In this document: one piece after another, positions 1 through 9,721 of the stretch
Position numbering within the stretch: the first letter of the stretch is position 1
How the letters are laid out: every line of letters starts with the position of its first letter
Assembly: GCF_018991925.1 (NCBI RefSeq)
Contig: NW_024725489.1
Span: 8,761,473-8,825,472, forward strand
Origin: Homarus americanus
Taxonomy: Eukaryota; Arthropoda; Malacostraca; Decapoda; Nephropidae
Reading direction: 5' to 3'
DNA: 64,000 bases
Translations under genes and position numbers: made by a program
Notes under the pieces: model-generated
The model's input: only the letters and a program-made list of their open reading frames with translations
What the model was told of the DNA's origin: nothing
Databases searched by the model: none

Positions 1-1160
1 TGATCTACAACAAAAAATCATAGACTAAAGCAATTTAGGCTAAAAATGGTAACATTTCAATGCAGAACAGGGAGGCGATATGTAGAGGAGAGGGGCAGGG
101 TTTTTGAGCGGCGGATGGAATTTTTCGCGGGAATGTTTCCTCTGCTTTAGCTATCTCGAAGGTTAGTCCAAAAAATAGGTCGGGCCTGAGAGGAGACCAT
201 CTTGGTCACACTCCATCACTGGTCCTTGAGATCCATATAGCTTGTCTTGCTTCAAAGTTGGTAATGGTACCGGAGTCACTTCTCCGATGATTAAGGAGTA
301 GAGTGATGATGGATTAGTTGGAGCTGCTGTATTTCTGGTGTTGGTGTCAAGTAGTGAGTAGTCAGTACTGGTTCCTCCCTCGTAAGTAGTGACATGTAGC
401 TGTGTAGGTGGTGGCCTTCCTTCGCTCCACGATGTGTCTCAGATTTGAGACTTAGGCAAGGTGAAGGGTTGGCAAGTCGGAGAAGAGTCGGTGTTAAAGG
501 AGGTAATAGTGCTGAATGTCCCAGAGTAGACCTCCAAGATGATAGATAATCTGTAGGCGATCCTGTATGCCGAAGAGATGCAGAAGACCCTTGACTATCC
601 TAAAATAGCCTGAGTAGGATTCGAGCACGAGGGAGGTGACGACTGGCTTTCCTAAGGTCCACCTTGTAGTTAAGCTGGCGGTGTGTCTCGTCCGAGTAAA
701 GCTCACAGAACACTAAAAAGAATAAGTAGAACACTCCATACAACAGCAGGTTATACACTCCAGGCATAGCTAAATAAATATGGAGAAACATTCTCAGTAC
801 ATTAACTGGCATAAAACATGGAACTTACTGAATAGAAAGGAACAAATAACACTAAGAATTAATGTTTTTTTTTAAATGCATAAGAGTAATTCTATTCACA
901 ATATGTTTAAATTACACAAATATTATTTTTTGACGCTACAATCCTGCATGAAAGCTAAAATTAGTAAACCGACGATAAAATTATTGTGGATCATTCATAA
1001 TCAATATTTAAACATTCATTGTCATATTTCACACACTAAAATTGCAAGTTGTTTGCAGTTGCCCTAAAAAAAATCCAACACATGGTGGTTCTCAAATTCT
1101 TGTACGATGATTGCTATTCTGGCTGTCGAATCTTGATAAAATTTCCACTTAGGCGGTGCT
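1..1160. other. No recognised gene (1.16 kb)
   Basis: I see no supported gene here. Short minus-strand open frames between about 490 and 812 overlap in different frames, and one is hydrophobic, but none matches a family I know. An exon of an unknown gene cannot be excluded. Confidence 0.4.
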
Positions 1161-1164
1161 GGCT

Positions 1165-1510
1165 TTCCTGCCTACTCCCCCTCTGACACTTTAAGAAATT
1201 TACAGATATTTGGATGGAATGAAGTAATATTTGCCAGCATATGGTTATGCCATCTTTCTAAAGAGTTGTTGGTACGAGGTAAATAGATAAATCTTCGGCA
1301 ACACGATCATGCATATTCCATATGCTGCCAGGAAAACTTGGAGCTCGCCTGTTACAGTATGTCGACGTTGTCTGCCAATGTATGTCTCTTAAAATTGACA
1401 GTATCAGTTTCCGGTGGCACATTCTCTTGCAGTGTCTCAAACGCGTTGACCACTTTTCTTGTGGGATGAAGGCCAGAGCTGGTAACATTCGAAAATTCAG
1501 GGCAAAGTCA
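1165..1510 (-). pseudogene. MULE-type transposase C-terminal remnant
   Basis: Read on the minus strand across two frames, this stretch gives the end of a Mutator-like (MULE, FLYWCH-associated) transposase: a LALAFIPQEK-type segment, then VVNAFETLQENVPPE after a one-base frame change, then LPRTNNSLERWHNHM and HPNICKFLKV before a stop near 1168. The order and the TNN.LERWHN signature are typical of the C-terminal end of arthropod MULE transposases. Frame changes and at least two in-frame stops show that it is dead. It is fused without a break to the last exon of the Myb/SANT-like pseudogene upstream on the same strand. The family assignment is from memory of the motif. Confidence 0.55.
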
Positions 1511-2096
1511 GCATCAAAAGAATTATTAAAATTTTCATGTGCATTTTCAATTAATTTTTGTTGTAGTTTATGTGTTGACATTATTTCCTTTTTCAGTTTC
1601 AGTTCCTTAAGCTCCCTTTTCAATATGTACAATTTAGATTTATGTAACTCTTCTTGTCTTTTGTCACACACTTCATAAACACTTGTCACCCTCCTAGTTC
1701 GCCTTGGTGTGATCCTTGGCCCAGAACCAGATGCCCTGAACACTGAAGAAAGGTGTTGGTTGGAAGCATGAGCAGGAGGGGGTGAGACAGGCTCACTCAA
1801 TAGTGAGTCAGGGGCATTGACTGGCGAGGCAGGATCAATGACTGGTGAGGCAGGAGCAATGACTGGTGAGGCAGGAACATTAACTTGTGAGACAAAAACA
1901 GAGGATCAAATTAGAGGTCGATAAACAGAACTAGATGAAACAGCAGTAAATTGTGCAGAATACACAGTTGATGGCCCTGGGGTTGGAACAGGTAAAACAA
2001 GTGGATCTTAGGACTGAGTAAGTGAAGCAGAAGATACACTTGCAGAAGTCTTCCACATGCCACGACCACTGGGTTGCTCATGCACCTCGGCATAAG
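1500..2096 (-). pseudogene. Myb/SANT-like gene, exon 3
   Basis: The exon follows the acceptor tgtttcag in the phase expected from exon 2. Its frame holds a Pro/Ser-rich stretch with a 10-residue repeat (APASPVI type), then a basic segment (RITPRRTRRV) and a charged coiled coil (YILKRELKELKLKKEIM). Two stop codons (TAA near 2009, TGA near 1905) interrupt the frame. It then runs into MULE transposase sequence. Confidence 0.5.
1801..1890 (-). repeat. 30 bp in-frame tandem repeat, about 3 copies
   Basis: The sequence tgactggtgaggcaggagca is repeated about three times with a 30 bp period. On the minus strand each unit encodes a ten-residue Ala-Pro-Ala-Ser-Pro-Val type repeat inside the Myb/SANT-like exon 3. 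Confidence 0.7.
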
Positions 2097-2289
2097 CTGA
2101 AACAGTACACTGTGTCAGTACACGTGTATAAGGTAAAGGTAAAAGTGACATAAGAAAAATAACAGATGAAATATTTAGCTGTCAGCCACTGTTCCCGTAT
2201 GATTTTTAGATAGCAAAAGGAGATTGAGCAATGGGAGTTATGAATGCACGCAACTGTATAAATCAATCACGTTTCTGTAATATGCTCAC

Positions 2290-2495
2290 CTAGCTGCACA
2301 TTTAATAAGGTATTATTTGCTTCATCTACTGGTTGAATGCAGAAGGACTCATAAATGTCATCAGCCATTGACAATTCAGCCCTCATCATTGATGCTTTTA
2401 AGGCGATTTCTTCTGAAACTTCCAATATTTTGTCTGGTGGAAAACCACCTGTCCTTGTTAGCATTTTTCTTTGCTGTATATCTCTGCTTTTAGTT
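2290..2495 (-). pseudogene. Myb/SANT-like gene, exon 2
   Basis: This exon follows the acceptor ttctttcag and ends at the donor gtgagc. It encodes KSRDIQQRKMLTRTGGFPP and then DKILEVSEEIALKAS. The TGG(G)PP linker after a basic helix is a hallmark of Myb/SANT-like proteins. No stop occurs within the exon. Confidence 0.55.
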
Positions 2496-2714
2496 CTGAA
2501 AGAAACATAACAAAATAAATACTGCATACTGTACAGTACAAACATAAATAATAATAGCAACAGCATAGGCTTTTATCATGCTTTCATCACCAATGTCTAT
2601 GGGCAAAGTGGATGCAGAAGAGACTAATATAATTTACTGTACATATATATGCATCACAAAAGAAATATGTTTGGGTTTTGAACGAATTTTACAATACAGC
2701 ATTGTTTACAGAAC

Positions 2715-2960
2715 TTGTACATTTAATCACTGACTTACGATGGGGTTAGGTACCCAAATCTAGGTTGTAAGTCAAAAATGCCATTTGAAAGTGAATTAAA
2801 TAAAGAAAATTTTGTATGTGCACTGATGTTGTGACTCAAAAATATGTAATTTGACCAAATATTGGTACGACTGAGGCAGGTCGTAAGTGCGGGTTGTAGT
2901 AGAAGAGTAGGTCGTTAGTCTGGTAGGAGCTGTATGTATGTTTAAAAAATTTAAATTGAC
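2715..2960. mobile_element. Possible Tigger/pogo-like MITE
   Basis: The segment begins with cactgacttacgatggggtt and contains repeated gtcgtaagt and ggtcgtta words. This resembles the CGACTTACGA-rich ends common in Tigger/pogo MITEs of invertebrates. I could not pin matching terminal inverted repeats or a TA duplication, so the call is weak. Confidence 0.22.
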
Positions 2961-3424
2961 CATTAAAAATTGAGTAAGAAAACATGTTTGTACTTTACGA
3001 TGCTGATGTTCACTTACATCAGTATATCTAAAACAAATATAAAAAAAAGTTTTTAAAGTAGGCCTAAAACAGGCTAACACATATCTACTCGGCTACAGTC
3101 ATATCTGCTATAAAAATTATGCTAGTAATGATGACTCATATGCTTCTGACAAGTCATTTGAGGTGACACTTCAGAAACTGAGCCTATACCTGTTTGAAGC
3201 TTACCTTGACGGAATAATTTGGCTTGCTAATTATGTGGGGGCACCAACCCCATACTTGCCAATTTTTTTTGGTACATGTCATGGTCGTAAAATATTTTCA
3301 GGCAACTAATATAAAGCACACCAAATCTGCAGAATAATACCTGTTTCATATAGAGTTATATGCTGTATAGCTTCGATCTATGACAATGGCCACCCATTGG
3401 CAGTGAATAACTGGTAAAAAAATT

Positions 3425-3660
3425 GGAAATAACCTAACTTTAACTTAAAAAACCTAACGTTATCAAACTTAACCTAGCTTAACTGTAACTTAACCTAACC
3501 TATTTCTAACTTAACCTAACTTTATTTTTACCTAACCTAACTTTAACAAAATTTAAGTTTATCTGGCCTAATTGAAACTTAATGTAACTTAACCTCACCT
3601 AACCTAACTTAACTTACCATAATCCTTACCTGAACTTAACCTACCTAACCAAATATTAAA
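3425..3660. repeat. Degenerate AACCT (telomere-type) array
   Basis: About 235 bp is dominated by five-base taacc/ttaacc words, the C-rich strand of the arthropod telomere repeat TTAGG. The units are heavily diverged and mixed with taact, so this is an interstitial or microsatellite-like array and not a chromosome end. Similar tracts are at 55918-55960, 57845-58070 and 60775-60970. Confidence 0.65.
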
Positions 3661-4095
3661 TATGACTGACACAATTTCTTTTTCACTTAACCATAATTTT
3701 TTATCAATGTTTTTTTTTATTATTTACCGATTTGTAGTGTTAAAAAAATTTTGTAGTTATCATTTCTTGCATATAATTATTACTACAAATAAAACATGAA
3801 AACAAAGCGTTAATTCTTAGAGTTCCATGTTTGGCAATTAAGGATTTAAAACAAGAGAATCTATGACAGTATAGCTGAGGCAATTCTTTACTGTTCTGCC
3901 CTGCATACCAGCTCCTTCATTATGAATTCATACTTTTTTTAGATATCATACACAATTTTAACCTAGCACTCTTAGGAATAAAAATAAATCAATAGCTACA
4001 CTTTCACATATTAAACTATATGGTTAATCTTACTCAGACACCTGCATCAAATAGCATATATAATTTATGAAAGTAAACGTAAAAAACATTATATG

Positions 4096-4604
4096 GGCCG
4101 TATTGATAGTCATTACGACGATAATGACAATGACGATCACGATCATCATCTCGATGATCGTGTGTCGGGATGCAACCACCCAACGCTGAGTGCCATATTC
4201 CTAGGCACTTACATGAGCGTGTAAACACGGCAGCTCGTGTCGGATGGCAAACTTTTTTTTGGCCATGCGCGTGTGCCAAATGTATTATTTCACATAATTA
4301 GAAAGACGATTTAGAGAGATATTTAGTTGCTATTTTATACCGGCACAATAATATATTGTAAAATATATTTTTTTTATAAAATTGAACTTTATTATCTGTT
4401 CGAAACAAAATAGATAATTGTTTCATCTGAGTACTTGGCAACAATGTTTGCGCGCGTGTTATCAAACATGGAGGTAGTAAGAAAACGTTCTGCAGCTTGG
4501 TCTGAAACCCAACGCATGGCACTTTTGCGCCATATTGAGCAAAGGCCAATCATTGAGGACAGGTCTACAAGCAACACCATAAATGATAGGAAAAGAAAGG
4601 CCTG
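4096..4604 (+). repeat. Left arm of a 0.5 kb inverted repeat
   Basis: This 509 bp segment is the reverse complement, at high identity with small indels, of 6213-6712. Both outer edges read ggccgtatt and both inner edges read aaaggcctg. The spacer is about 1.6 kb. The arm carries an inverted copy of the start of the Myb/SANT-like exon 1. Confidence 0.85.
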
Positions 4605-4605
4605 A
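4468..4605 (+). pseudogene. Inverted duplicate of Myb/SANT-like exon 1 start
   Basis: An ATG-initiated 45-codon frame reads MEVVRKRSAAWSETQRMALL and continues to a TGA at the inverted-repeat edge. It corresponds to the N-terminal helix of the Myb/SANT-like domain in the sense copy at 6121-6395. This copy keeps the ATG and frame that the sense copy has lost. It is cut off where the inverted repeat ends, at aaaggcctg, so it cannot encode a full domain. Confidence 0.6.
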
Positions 4606-4979
4606 AAATATCAATTGTAAAAATTAAAAGTAAATAGATTTTTTTAACCAAAGAGTGGTGTTGTGTGTATCATTAAAACTGTGATGTAGCCGAGTATTGC
4701 AGAATTTTAGAGCAAATTATTTGCATTGATAGTAAGCTGTACTTATTCTTTATTTTATTAGTGACAGTAAATATTTAAGCTAAAGAATAAAGAAAATGAA
4801 ATCTAATGCTTACTTATGTCGTCATATTTCTGCCTGACACACACAAGACATTGTAGATCGTAAACCTTAGCTTATATCTTGTTGAAAATGAATATTAACG
4901 TTTATACTAAACTATATTACTGGACCAAAAACTGTGATATTTTCCTTGCTAACTCAAGATAGAGTGAGCTCACTTGGCT

Positions 4980-5385
4980 TTTTTTTTTTTTTTTAAGGGG
5001 ATTAGCCCACCTGGGCACAGGTCAATGACCCACATCGGGGCCTGGGGGGCGAAAATTTAATAATAATAATAGTAATTCATAGTAAATAAAATTTATAATT
5101 AAAAGTAAAATAAAATAATAACAACAATAACAACACTGTAATAATGATAATAAAGAAAAAATAATAATTATCAATAGTTAGAAACGCTATATGTACAGTA
5201 TGTTGTCTTGTCAATAGTAAGAGAAACAATTGAGATCCTGCAATTGTGTGTAAATGAGGCAGAAAGTCAGATCATCAACCTGGGACTTGGTCACAATTTT
5301 CGTGATGCCATATGGCAGCAGGGTCTACCATTAGACAACACATTATGCTTCCAATATCTTCCCAGGTAGTAGTACCTACTTGCCT
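4980..5385. repeat. Interspersed repeat A, copy 1
   Basis: It begins with a poly-T run and ggggattagcccacctgggc, passes through an AAT-rich middle, and ends in a conserved block (agagaaacaattgaga, aatgaggcagaaagtca, cattagacaacacatt, tcttcccagg). The same order occurs at 7888-9112, 21119-21757 and, as a fragment, 35335-35425. Read in reverse it ends in poly-A, which suggests a retroposon. No coding frame is seen. Confidence 0.7.
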
Positions 5386-6120
5386 CATTCCGGAAAACAT
5401 AGTGAATTTCGTGGTTCAGGTGGTTGAAATTTTATTACTACTACGACAAAAATATTGTATGAATGAATAAAGATAAGAAACATACCTTAAACGATAACAG
5501 AAGTAATTGTTAATTGAAGATGAGGCTCACAGCACAGACAGCAGTCGTCATCGAAGTCGGAGCTGTGATGTCAACATTCCAATAATGTTTCAAGTTCATA
5601 ACAGTGTTGTGAAAGTTCATTTATCCGTATTAACACTTCTTTTAATTGTTCTTATCAAAAAATAATAATATAATTCGACGTAGACATCTGTAATATAAAG
5701 TACTGGAAGAACTTTCATAAAATATAATGATGATTATTATTTGTCGTAAGGCAGCTATCGGGTGGGGGTAGCCACCCGATGTTGTTTCCAACATTTCAGG
5801 GATATGCGTATGGTTCCCTTCCGATACCCCGTTTATCGGGATGACTATTAATAGACCAGCACGAACACTATCAATTGGCATTGTGCTTCGTAATGACTGT
5901 CAATCCGGCCTTTATTCCGATATATAACTCAACGAGATCATAAAAGTATATGAAGGAAGGGAAAACGGGGTGAGACGGGAGCTTTCCTTCTGTCTACTTC
6001 GGTAGGTGGGACTCCTCACATGAATCGTCACTTAAATACTGTAATCCTACTCTATTTAGTAACCCAATGGCAAAAAAACGTGCTTTTAAATACTAAATTT
6101 AGAAATAAGCATATACTTAC
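5386..6120. other. Inverted-repeat spacer, no gene seen
   Basis: Non-coding AT-rich DNA lies between the inverted-repeat arms. It holds a perfect 9 bp stem with a 6-base loop at 5757-5780 (atcgggtgg / ccacccgat) and nothing else I can name. Confidence 0.4.
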
Positions 6121-6395
6121 TCCCTTTTATGTTGGAGCTCCTCTTAAGGTGCTTGGCTGTGCGAGGGACTTGGTCTGGGTTGCTGGCGTTGAATGAGGCA
6201 GTAATTTCATCCCAGGCCTTTCTTTTGCTATCATTTATTGAGTTACAGTACTAGTAGACCTGTTCTTAACGACTGGCCTTTGCTCGATAAGGCGCAAAAG
6301 TGCTATGTGCTGGGTTACTGACAGGGCTGCAGAACACTCTCTCCTCTCCAAGTTTGATAACAACCGCGCAAACATTGGTGCTAAGTACTCAGATG
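6121..6395 (-). pseudogene. Myb/SANT-like gene, exon 1 (SANT domain)
   Basis: The minus-strand frame gives RKAWDEITASFNASNPDQV followed by PRTAKHLKR, the second half of a Myb/SANT-like helix set. The upstream part is shifted by one base relative to the inverted copy at 4468-4605. The exon ends at a consensus donor gtaagta (6120-6114). Most of its 5' part lies within an inverted repeat. Confidence 0.55.
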
Positions 6396-6712
6396 AAAAA
6401 ATTATCTGTATTTTGTTTCGAACAGATAATAAAGTTCAATTTTATTAAAAAATATGTTTTACAATATATTATTGTGCCGGTATAAAATAACAACTAAATA
6501 TCTCTCTAAATCGTCTTTCTAATTATGTGAAATAATGCATTTGGCACACGCGCATGGCCAAAAAAAATTTTGCCATCCGACACGAGCTGCCGTGTTTACA
6601 AGCTCATGCAAGTGACTAGGAATATGGCGCTCAGCGGTTGCATCCCGACACACGATGCATCGTGATGATGATCGTGATCGTCATTATCGTCGTAATGACT
6701 AGGAATACGGCC
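6213..6712 (-). repeat. Right arm of a 0.5 kb inverted repeat
   Basis: This is the reverse complement of 4096-4604. It overlaps the Myb/SANT-like exon 1 and its upstream DNA, so it is probably the parental copy. The match stops inside the exon at aaaggcctg while the exon itself continues to the donor at 6120. Confidence 0.85.
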
Positions 6713-6839
6713 AGAGAGAGGTGGTGGTAGGGTTGAGTTGGTCAGGTCTGATCACAACTAATCTTGGTTCTTCCTGCTTCCCTCGGGAGGTTGGGTGGAG
6801 CCCACCAGGTCTGATTTTAGCTTTCCCTGATCGACGTTG

Positions 6840-7270
6840 TCACAGCTTTGATAAATAAAAGAATGACGAAAATGATTCCGGGACTTAGAAACCTTCGATA
6901 TAAAGATAGATTAAAGAAACTAAACTTGCATTCCCTAGAAAGACGAAGAGTGCTGGGAGATATGATAGAAGTATTTAAGTGGGTGAAAGGAATCAATAAA
7001 GGAGATATAGATAAAGTTCTTATAATATCCGAGCAGGATAGGACTCGTAGCTATGGATTTATGTTGGATAAGTTTAGGTTTAGGAGGGAGATAGGAAGAA
7101 ACTGGTTCACAAATAGGGTGGTAGACGAGTGGAACAAGCTTAGCAACTTTGTAGTAAGTGCTGGGACGCTGGAAAGTAGAGAGTGGTTATAACTCTCGAC
7201 AGGAAATGCCACGCACAGGCCAACCGGCCTCTTGCTGACTGTTTATTTTCTTATGTTCTTATGTTAATAA
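6840..7270 (+). mobile_element. CR1-like LINE, 3' fragment
   Basis: The frame gives the extreme C-terminal region of a CR1/Jockey-type reverse transcriptase protein: RMTKMIPGLRNLRYKDRLKK, LHSLERRRVLGDMIEVFKW, then NRVVDEWNKLSNFVV. A TTCTTATG-type tail follows (7247-7265). Similar tails mark the copies at 21961, 27058, 31541 and 62387. It is 5' truncated, as is usual for LINEs, and encodes no catalytic part. Confidence 0.85.
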
Positions 7271-7887
7271 AATTAAGATTTAATAGCTTGATGTTTGGGT
7301 AATTTTGTGAGCAATTACTGAACATAACTCACTCTTGTAATATCATCCTGGGGTGCAAATTGTTTTTTGAAAATACTTTTCTGTTGTTGTAATTGAGCAA
7401 CCATCTCGGTAGCGTTCTTCCTATTTTCTTCATCATAATTTTTTTTTATTTACTGGAGTGTTTGGTCTCAAAATGGCGATTTAAGTTGTAATTCTTTTTA
7501 GCATTGCAACACTTTCTTTGCAAATTAAACATACTGCTTTTTCATGCGCGTTGGTAAAAAAAATATTTAGAAGTCCATTCCTTGGTGAATGTTCGACGCT
7601 GTGGACAACAATACATAAGTACAAATTCTTCAAACCACAGTAACGTCCTCTTAAGTGAGAAACAGAGAGAAGATTGAGCTTCTCTCGTGTTGTTGCTGGA
7701 CGCCCAGGTTATGTAGCCAAGAATGGGTTTCTCAGGTAAGGGTTTACTGACCTCCTTTTGCTTAATCCTTAATCCACATTTCTATGGATAACCATACTTG
7801 GGGTATTTCACAAGGCTAGGTTAGCAGGTGATGAGCCGGTCTTGCTGCTTTGGGTGCCAACTCCAGCATTATTATTTTTATTCTTTA
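7271..7887. other. No recognised feature
   Basis: AT-rich non-coding DNA between a LINE tail and repeat A copy 2. I see no supported gene or repeat in it. Confidence 0.4.
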
Positions 7888-8043
7888 TATTTTTTACGGG
7901 GATTAGTAAATAAAATTTATAATAAAAATACAAAATTGAAAATAAAATAATAATTAAAAGTAAATAAAATTTATAATAAAAAAGACAAAATTAAAAATAT
8001 AATATTAAAATGATAATGACAACAATAATAATAATAACAACAC

Positions 8044-8116
<73 letters not shown>

Positions 8117-9112
8117 GAACCATAAAGAAATACAAAATGAAAAAAAAAATCAAAAGCGAGAAACGATATATGTATGTTGAGTTGTCAAAGTAAGAGAAAC
8201 AATTGAAACACTGTAATTGTGTGTAAATGAGGCAGAAAGTCGGATCAGCAACCTGGGAATTGGTTGTCAGGGTTGTAACGAGCAGGAAGGTTGCCCGCCG
8301 CTCATTTGCTTGTTCGTGTCCCCCACTTTGGGGGGGGGGGGGGTAGTAGACAGAGGTGAGAACGTCCCTGCCGCCTCAACACACACCAAACACTACCCAT
8401 CCGTCACCACAGGTGTACTTGCACCCCGCTGGTCGTTCAAATTCTGGTTGTGTTCTCATCTTAGGGTCCTGGGACTCGTGGGCTGATTCCCCAGACCTTC
8501 ACAAATCGACTGTCAATCTCCGGACACCTACCCCAGCTACTACCGCGGCTGCAACGTCATCGCCACTTCCTCCAGGCCCTATCTCCCGTCCGTGCCCTGG
8601 CGTTTCTTCTGTGTGACAAGACCATCGCCACCAAGTGAGGAAGCTGCCCTGGACCGCCGTAAGAAATATTCCTGTACATTGTTTGATTCTCGTAATTGTT
8701 TGACTCCCTTAATTGTTTGACTCCCTTAATTGTTTGACTCCCGTAAGTGTTTGATTCTCTTGTCTGAATCCTTTAATTGTTTGACTCTCGTAATTATTAT
8801 TTGATATTTGTGTGAGTGGTGTCAGAGTTTTGTGTTATTTTTATTGTAAAGAGATCTCAATCTCTAACGGTTGTTTGTTATCCCTCAAAAAACCATGGTT
8901 CTTGACTTTCGTTTTATAAGATCCTGATTAGACTGGCAAGGGATTCATATCCCTAAGTCCCAGGCCTTTACATTGGTCACAATTATCATGTTGCCATAAA
9001 GCAGCAGGATCTGCCATTAGACAACACATTTTGCTTCTAATATCTTCCCAGGCGGTAGTACCTCCCCGTTTGATAGCTGCCTACTAACTACTACCTTTCT
9101 AATATTAAAAAA
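7888..9112. repeat. Interspersed repeat A, copy 2, split by a solo LTR
   Basis: Repeat A sequence runs from about 7888 to 8264 and resumes at 8973-9112 exactly where it left off (ttggt / cacaatt). Between them sits a 708 bp LTR-like insertion. The AAT-rich middle is expanded to a clean (AAT)n tract at about 8038-8115. Confidence 0.75.
8265..8972. mobile_element. Solo LTR in repeat A
   Basis: A 708 bp insertion starts TGTCAGGG and ends TTTACA. It is flanked by the direct duplication TTGGT (8260-8264 and 8973-8977), and the host repeat is continuous across it. TG...CA ends plus a 5 bp duplication are the hallmarks of an LTR left by LTR-LTR recombination. Inside, at about 8690-8790, a 19-20 bp unit (ttgtttgactcccttaa) is repeated about five times. 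No pol sequence lies inside. The Gypsy pol downstream at 9.7 kb has a different LTR. Confidence 0.75.
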
Positions 9113-9384
9113 AAAAAAAATTCTCCCTTGCCACATGCAATGGCGGGCCACAGAAATAATCTGCCGAGAAAAAATTGGCCAGCGGGTAATATCTTGTCCA
9201 CCTCTGGGCTAGCACATTGTCATAGCAAGTCACCCGTTGTAATTTGATTTTTTATTAATTACTATAACACTCATGATGTTTAGGTTATATGTATAAAACT
9301 GTATGTATATTACGTATGTTGTATGTATACCATGAATGTACTCTATTTATATACATTACTTCTCTAGTCAGTAGCGTGTAGCAA
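9113..9384. other. Short non-coding spacer
   Basis: No gene or repeat is recognised between repeat A and the DNA-transposon left end. Confidence 0.4.
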
Positions 9385-9721
9385 TAGGGTGTCATAGGAG
9401 GGAAGATCAGCTAAAACTAATGGCCCATCACTTTTTTGGTAGATTTTAGTGTATATAAACAGAAAATAATTTCAGTTTCAATATTTTGTAACCTTTTGCT
9501 AGGTAAATTTTAGCGTGAAATTTATCGAAAATCTAACGTACAGCTGCATTAGTGCATTACAATTAAATAGTGAACATTGCTTTCTGACTTCATTCTTTAA
9601 CAACCCAACTAACAATATTTTTTTCTGTTTCAGATTCTGATGCATTTATAAGTTGATAATATTTGCGATGGCTGCTTGTGTCAGGACGAGGAACCAAAAA
9701 TCCAGCCATCTCAGTCGCTAT
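9385..9721 (+). mobile_element. Left end of TAGGGTGT-family DNA transposon (third copy)
   Basis: From tagggtgtcataggaggg onward this is nearly identical to 46657-46990: the same 5' leader, the same intron end (tttctgtttcag) and the same first coding words, up to ctcagtc.ctat. There the element at 46.9 kb continues into its transposase exon, while this copy switches at 9722 to Gypsy sequence. The matching right end of the transposon is not found in the following 4 kb, so the copy is truncated or rearranged. Confidence 0.85.

Larger units (their letters stand above)
2496..4095. other. Intergenic or intronic AT-rich DNA
   Basis: This would be part of the intron between exons 1 and 2 of the Myb/SANT-like locus. 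It contains a possible Tigger-like MITE and an AACCT-type array, listed separately. No other coding region is supported. Confidence 0.45.
1500..6395 (-). pseudogene. Myb/SANT-like DNA-binding protein gene, three exons, degenerate
   Basis: Three minus-strand exons (about 6395-6121, 2495-2290 and 2096-1500) assemble into the layout of arthropod Myb/SANT-like proteins (zeste/FSBP/NAIF1 type). They carry an N-terminal tri-helical Myb domain, the TRTGGFPPDK linker and a C-terminal Lys/Glu-rich coiled coil. Exon 2 ends in phase 1 and exon 3 begins in phase 1 after a good acceptor (tgtttcag). The exon 1 donor gtaagta and exon 2 acceptor ctttcag are also good, but their phases disagree by one base. 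Exon 1 lacks an ATG, and exon 3 has TAA and TGA in its reading frame. Such genes are multi-copy in arthropods and related to the Myb-like partner proteins of PIF/Harbinger transposons, so this could be a decayed transposon gene or a host paralogue. Confidence 0.55.

Noticed and set aside
1258..1800. A single 180 aa protein
   Set aside because: It is a chimera of SANT-gene coiled coil and frameshifted MULE transposase; upstream in-frame stops and downstream frame changes show no intact protein.
8217..8616. Two overlapping 86-89 aa frames with Pro/Thr-rich content
   Set aside because: They lie across the repeat A/solo LTR junction and have no family resemblance; LTR sequence read as codons.
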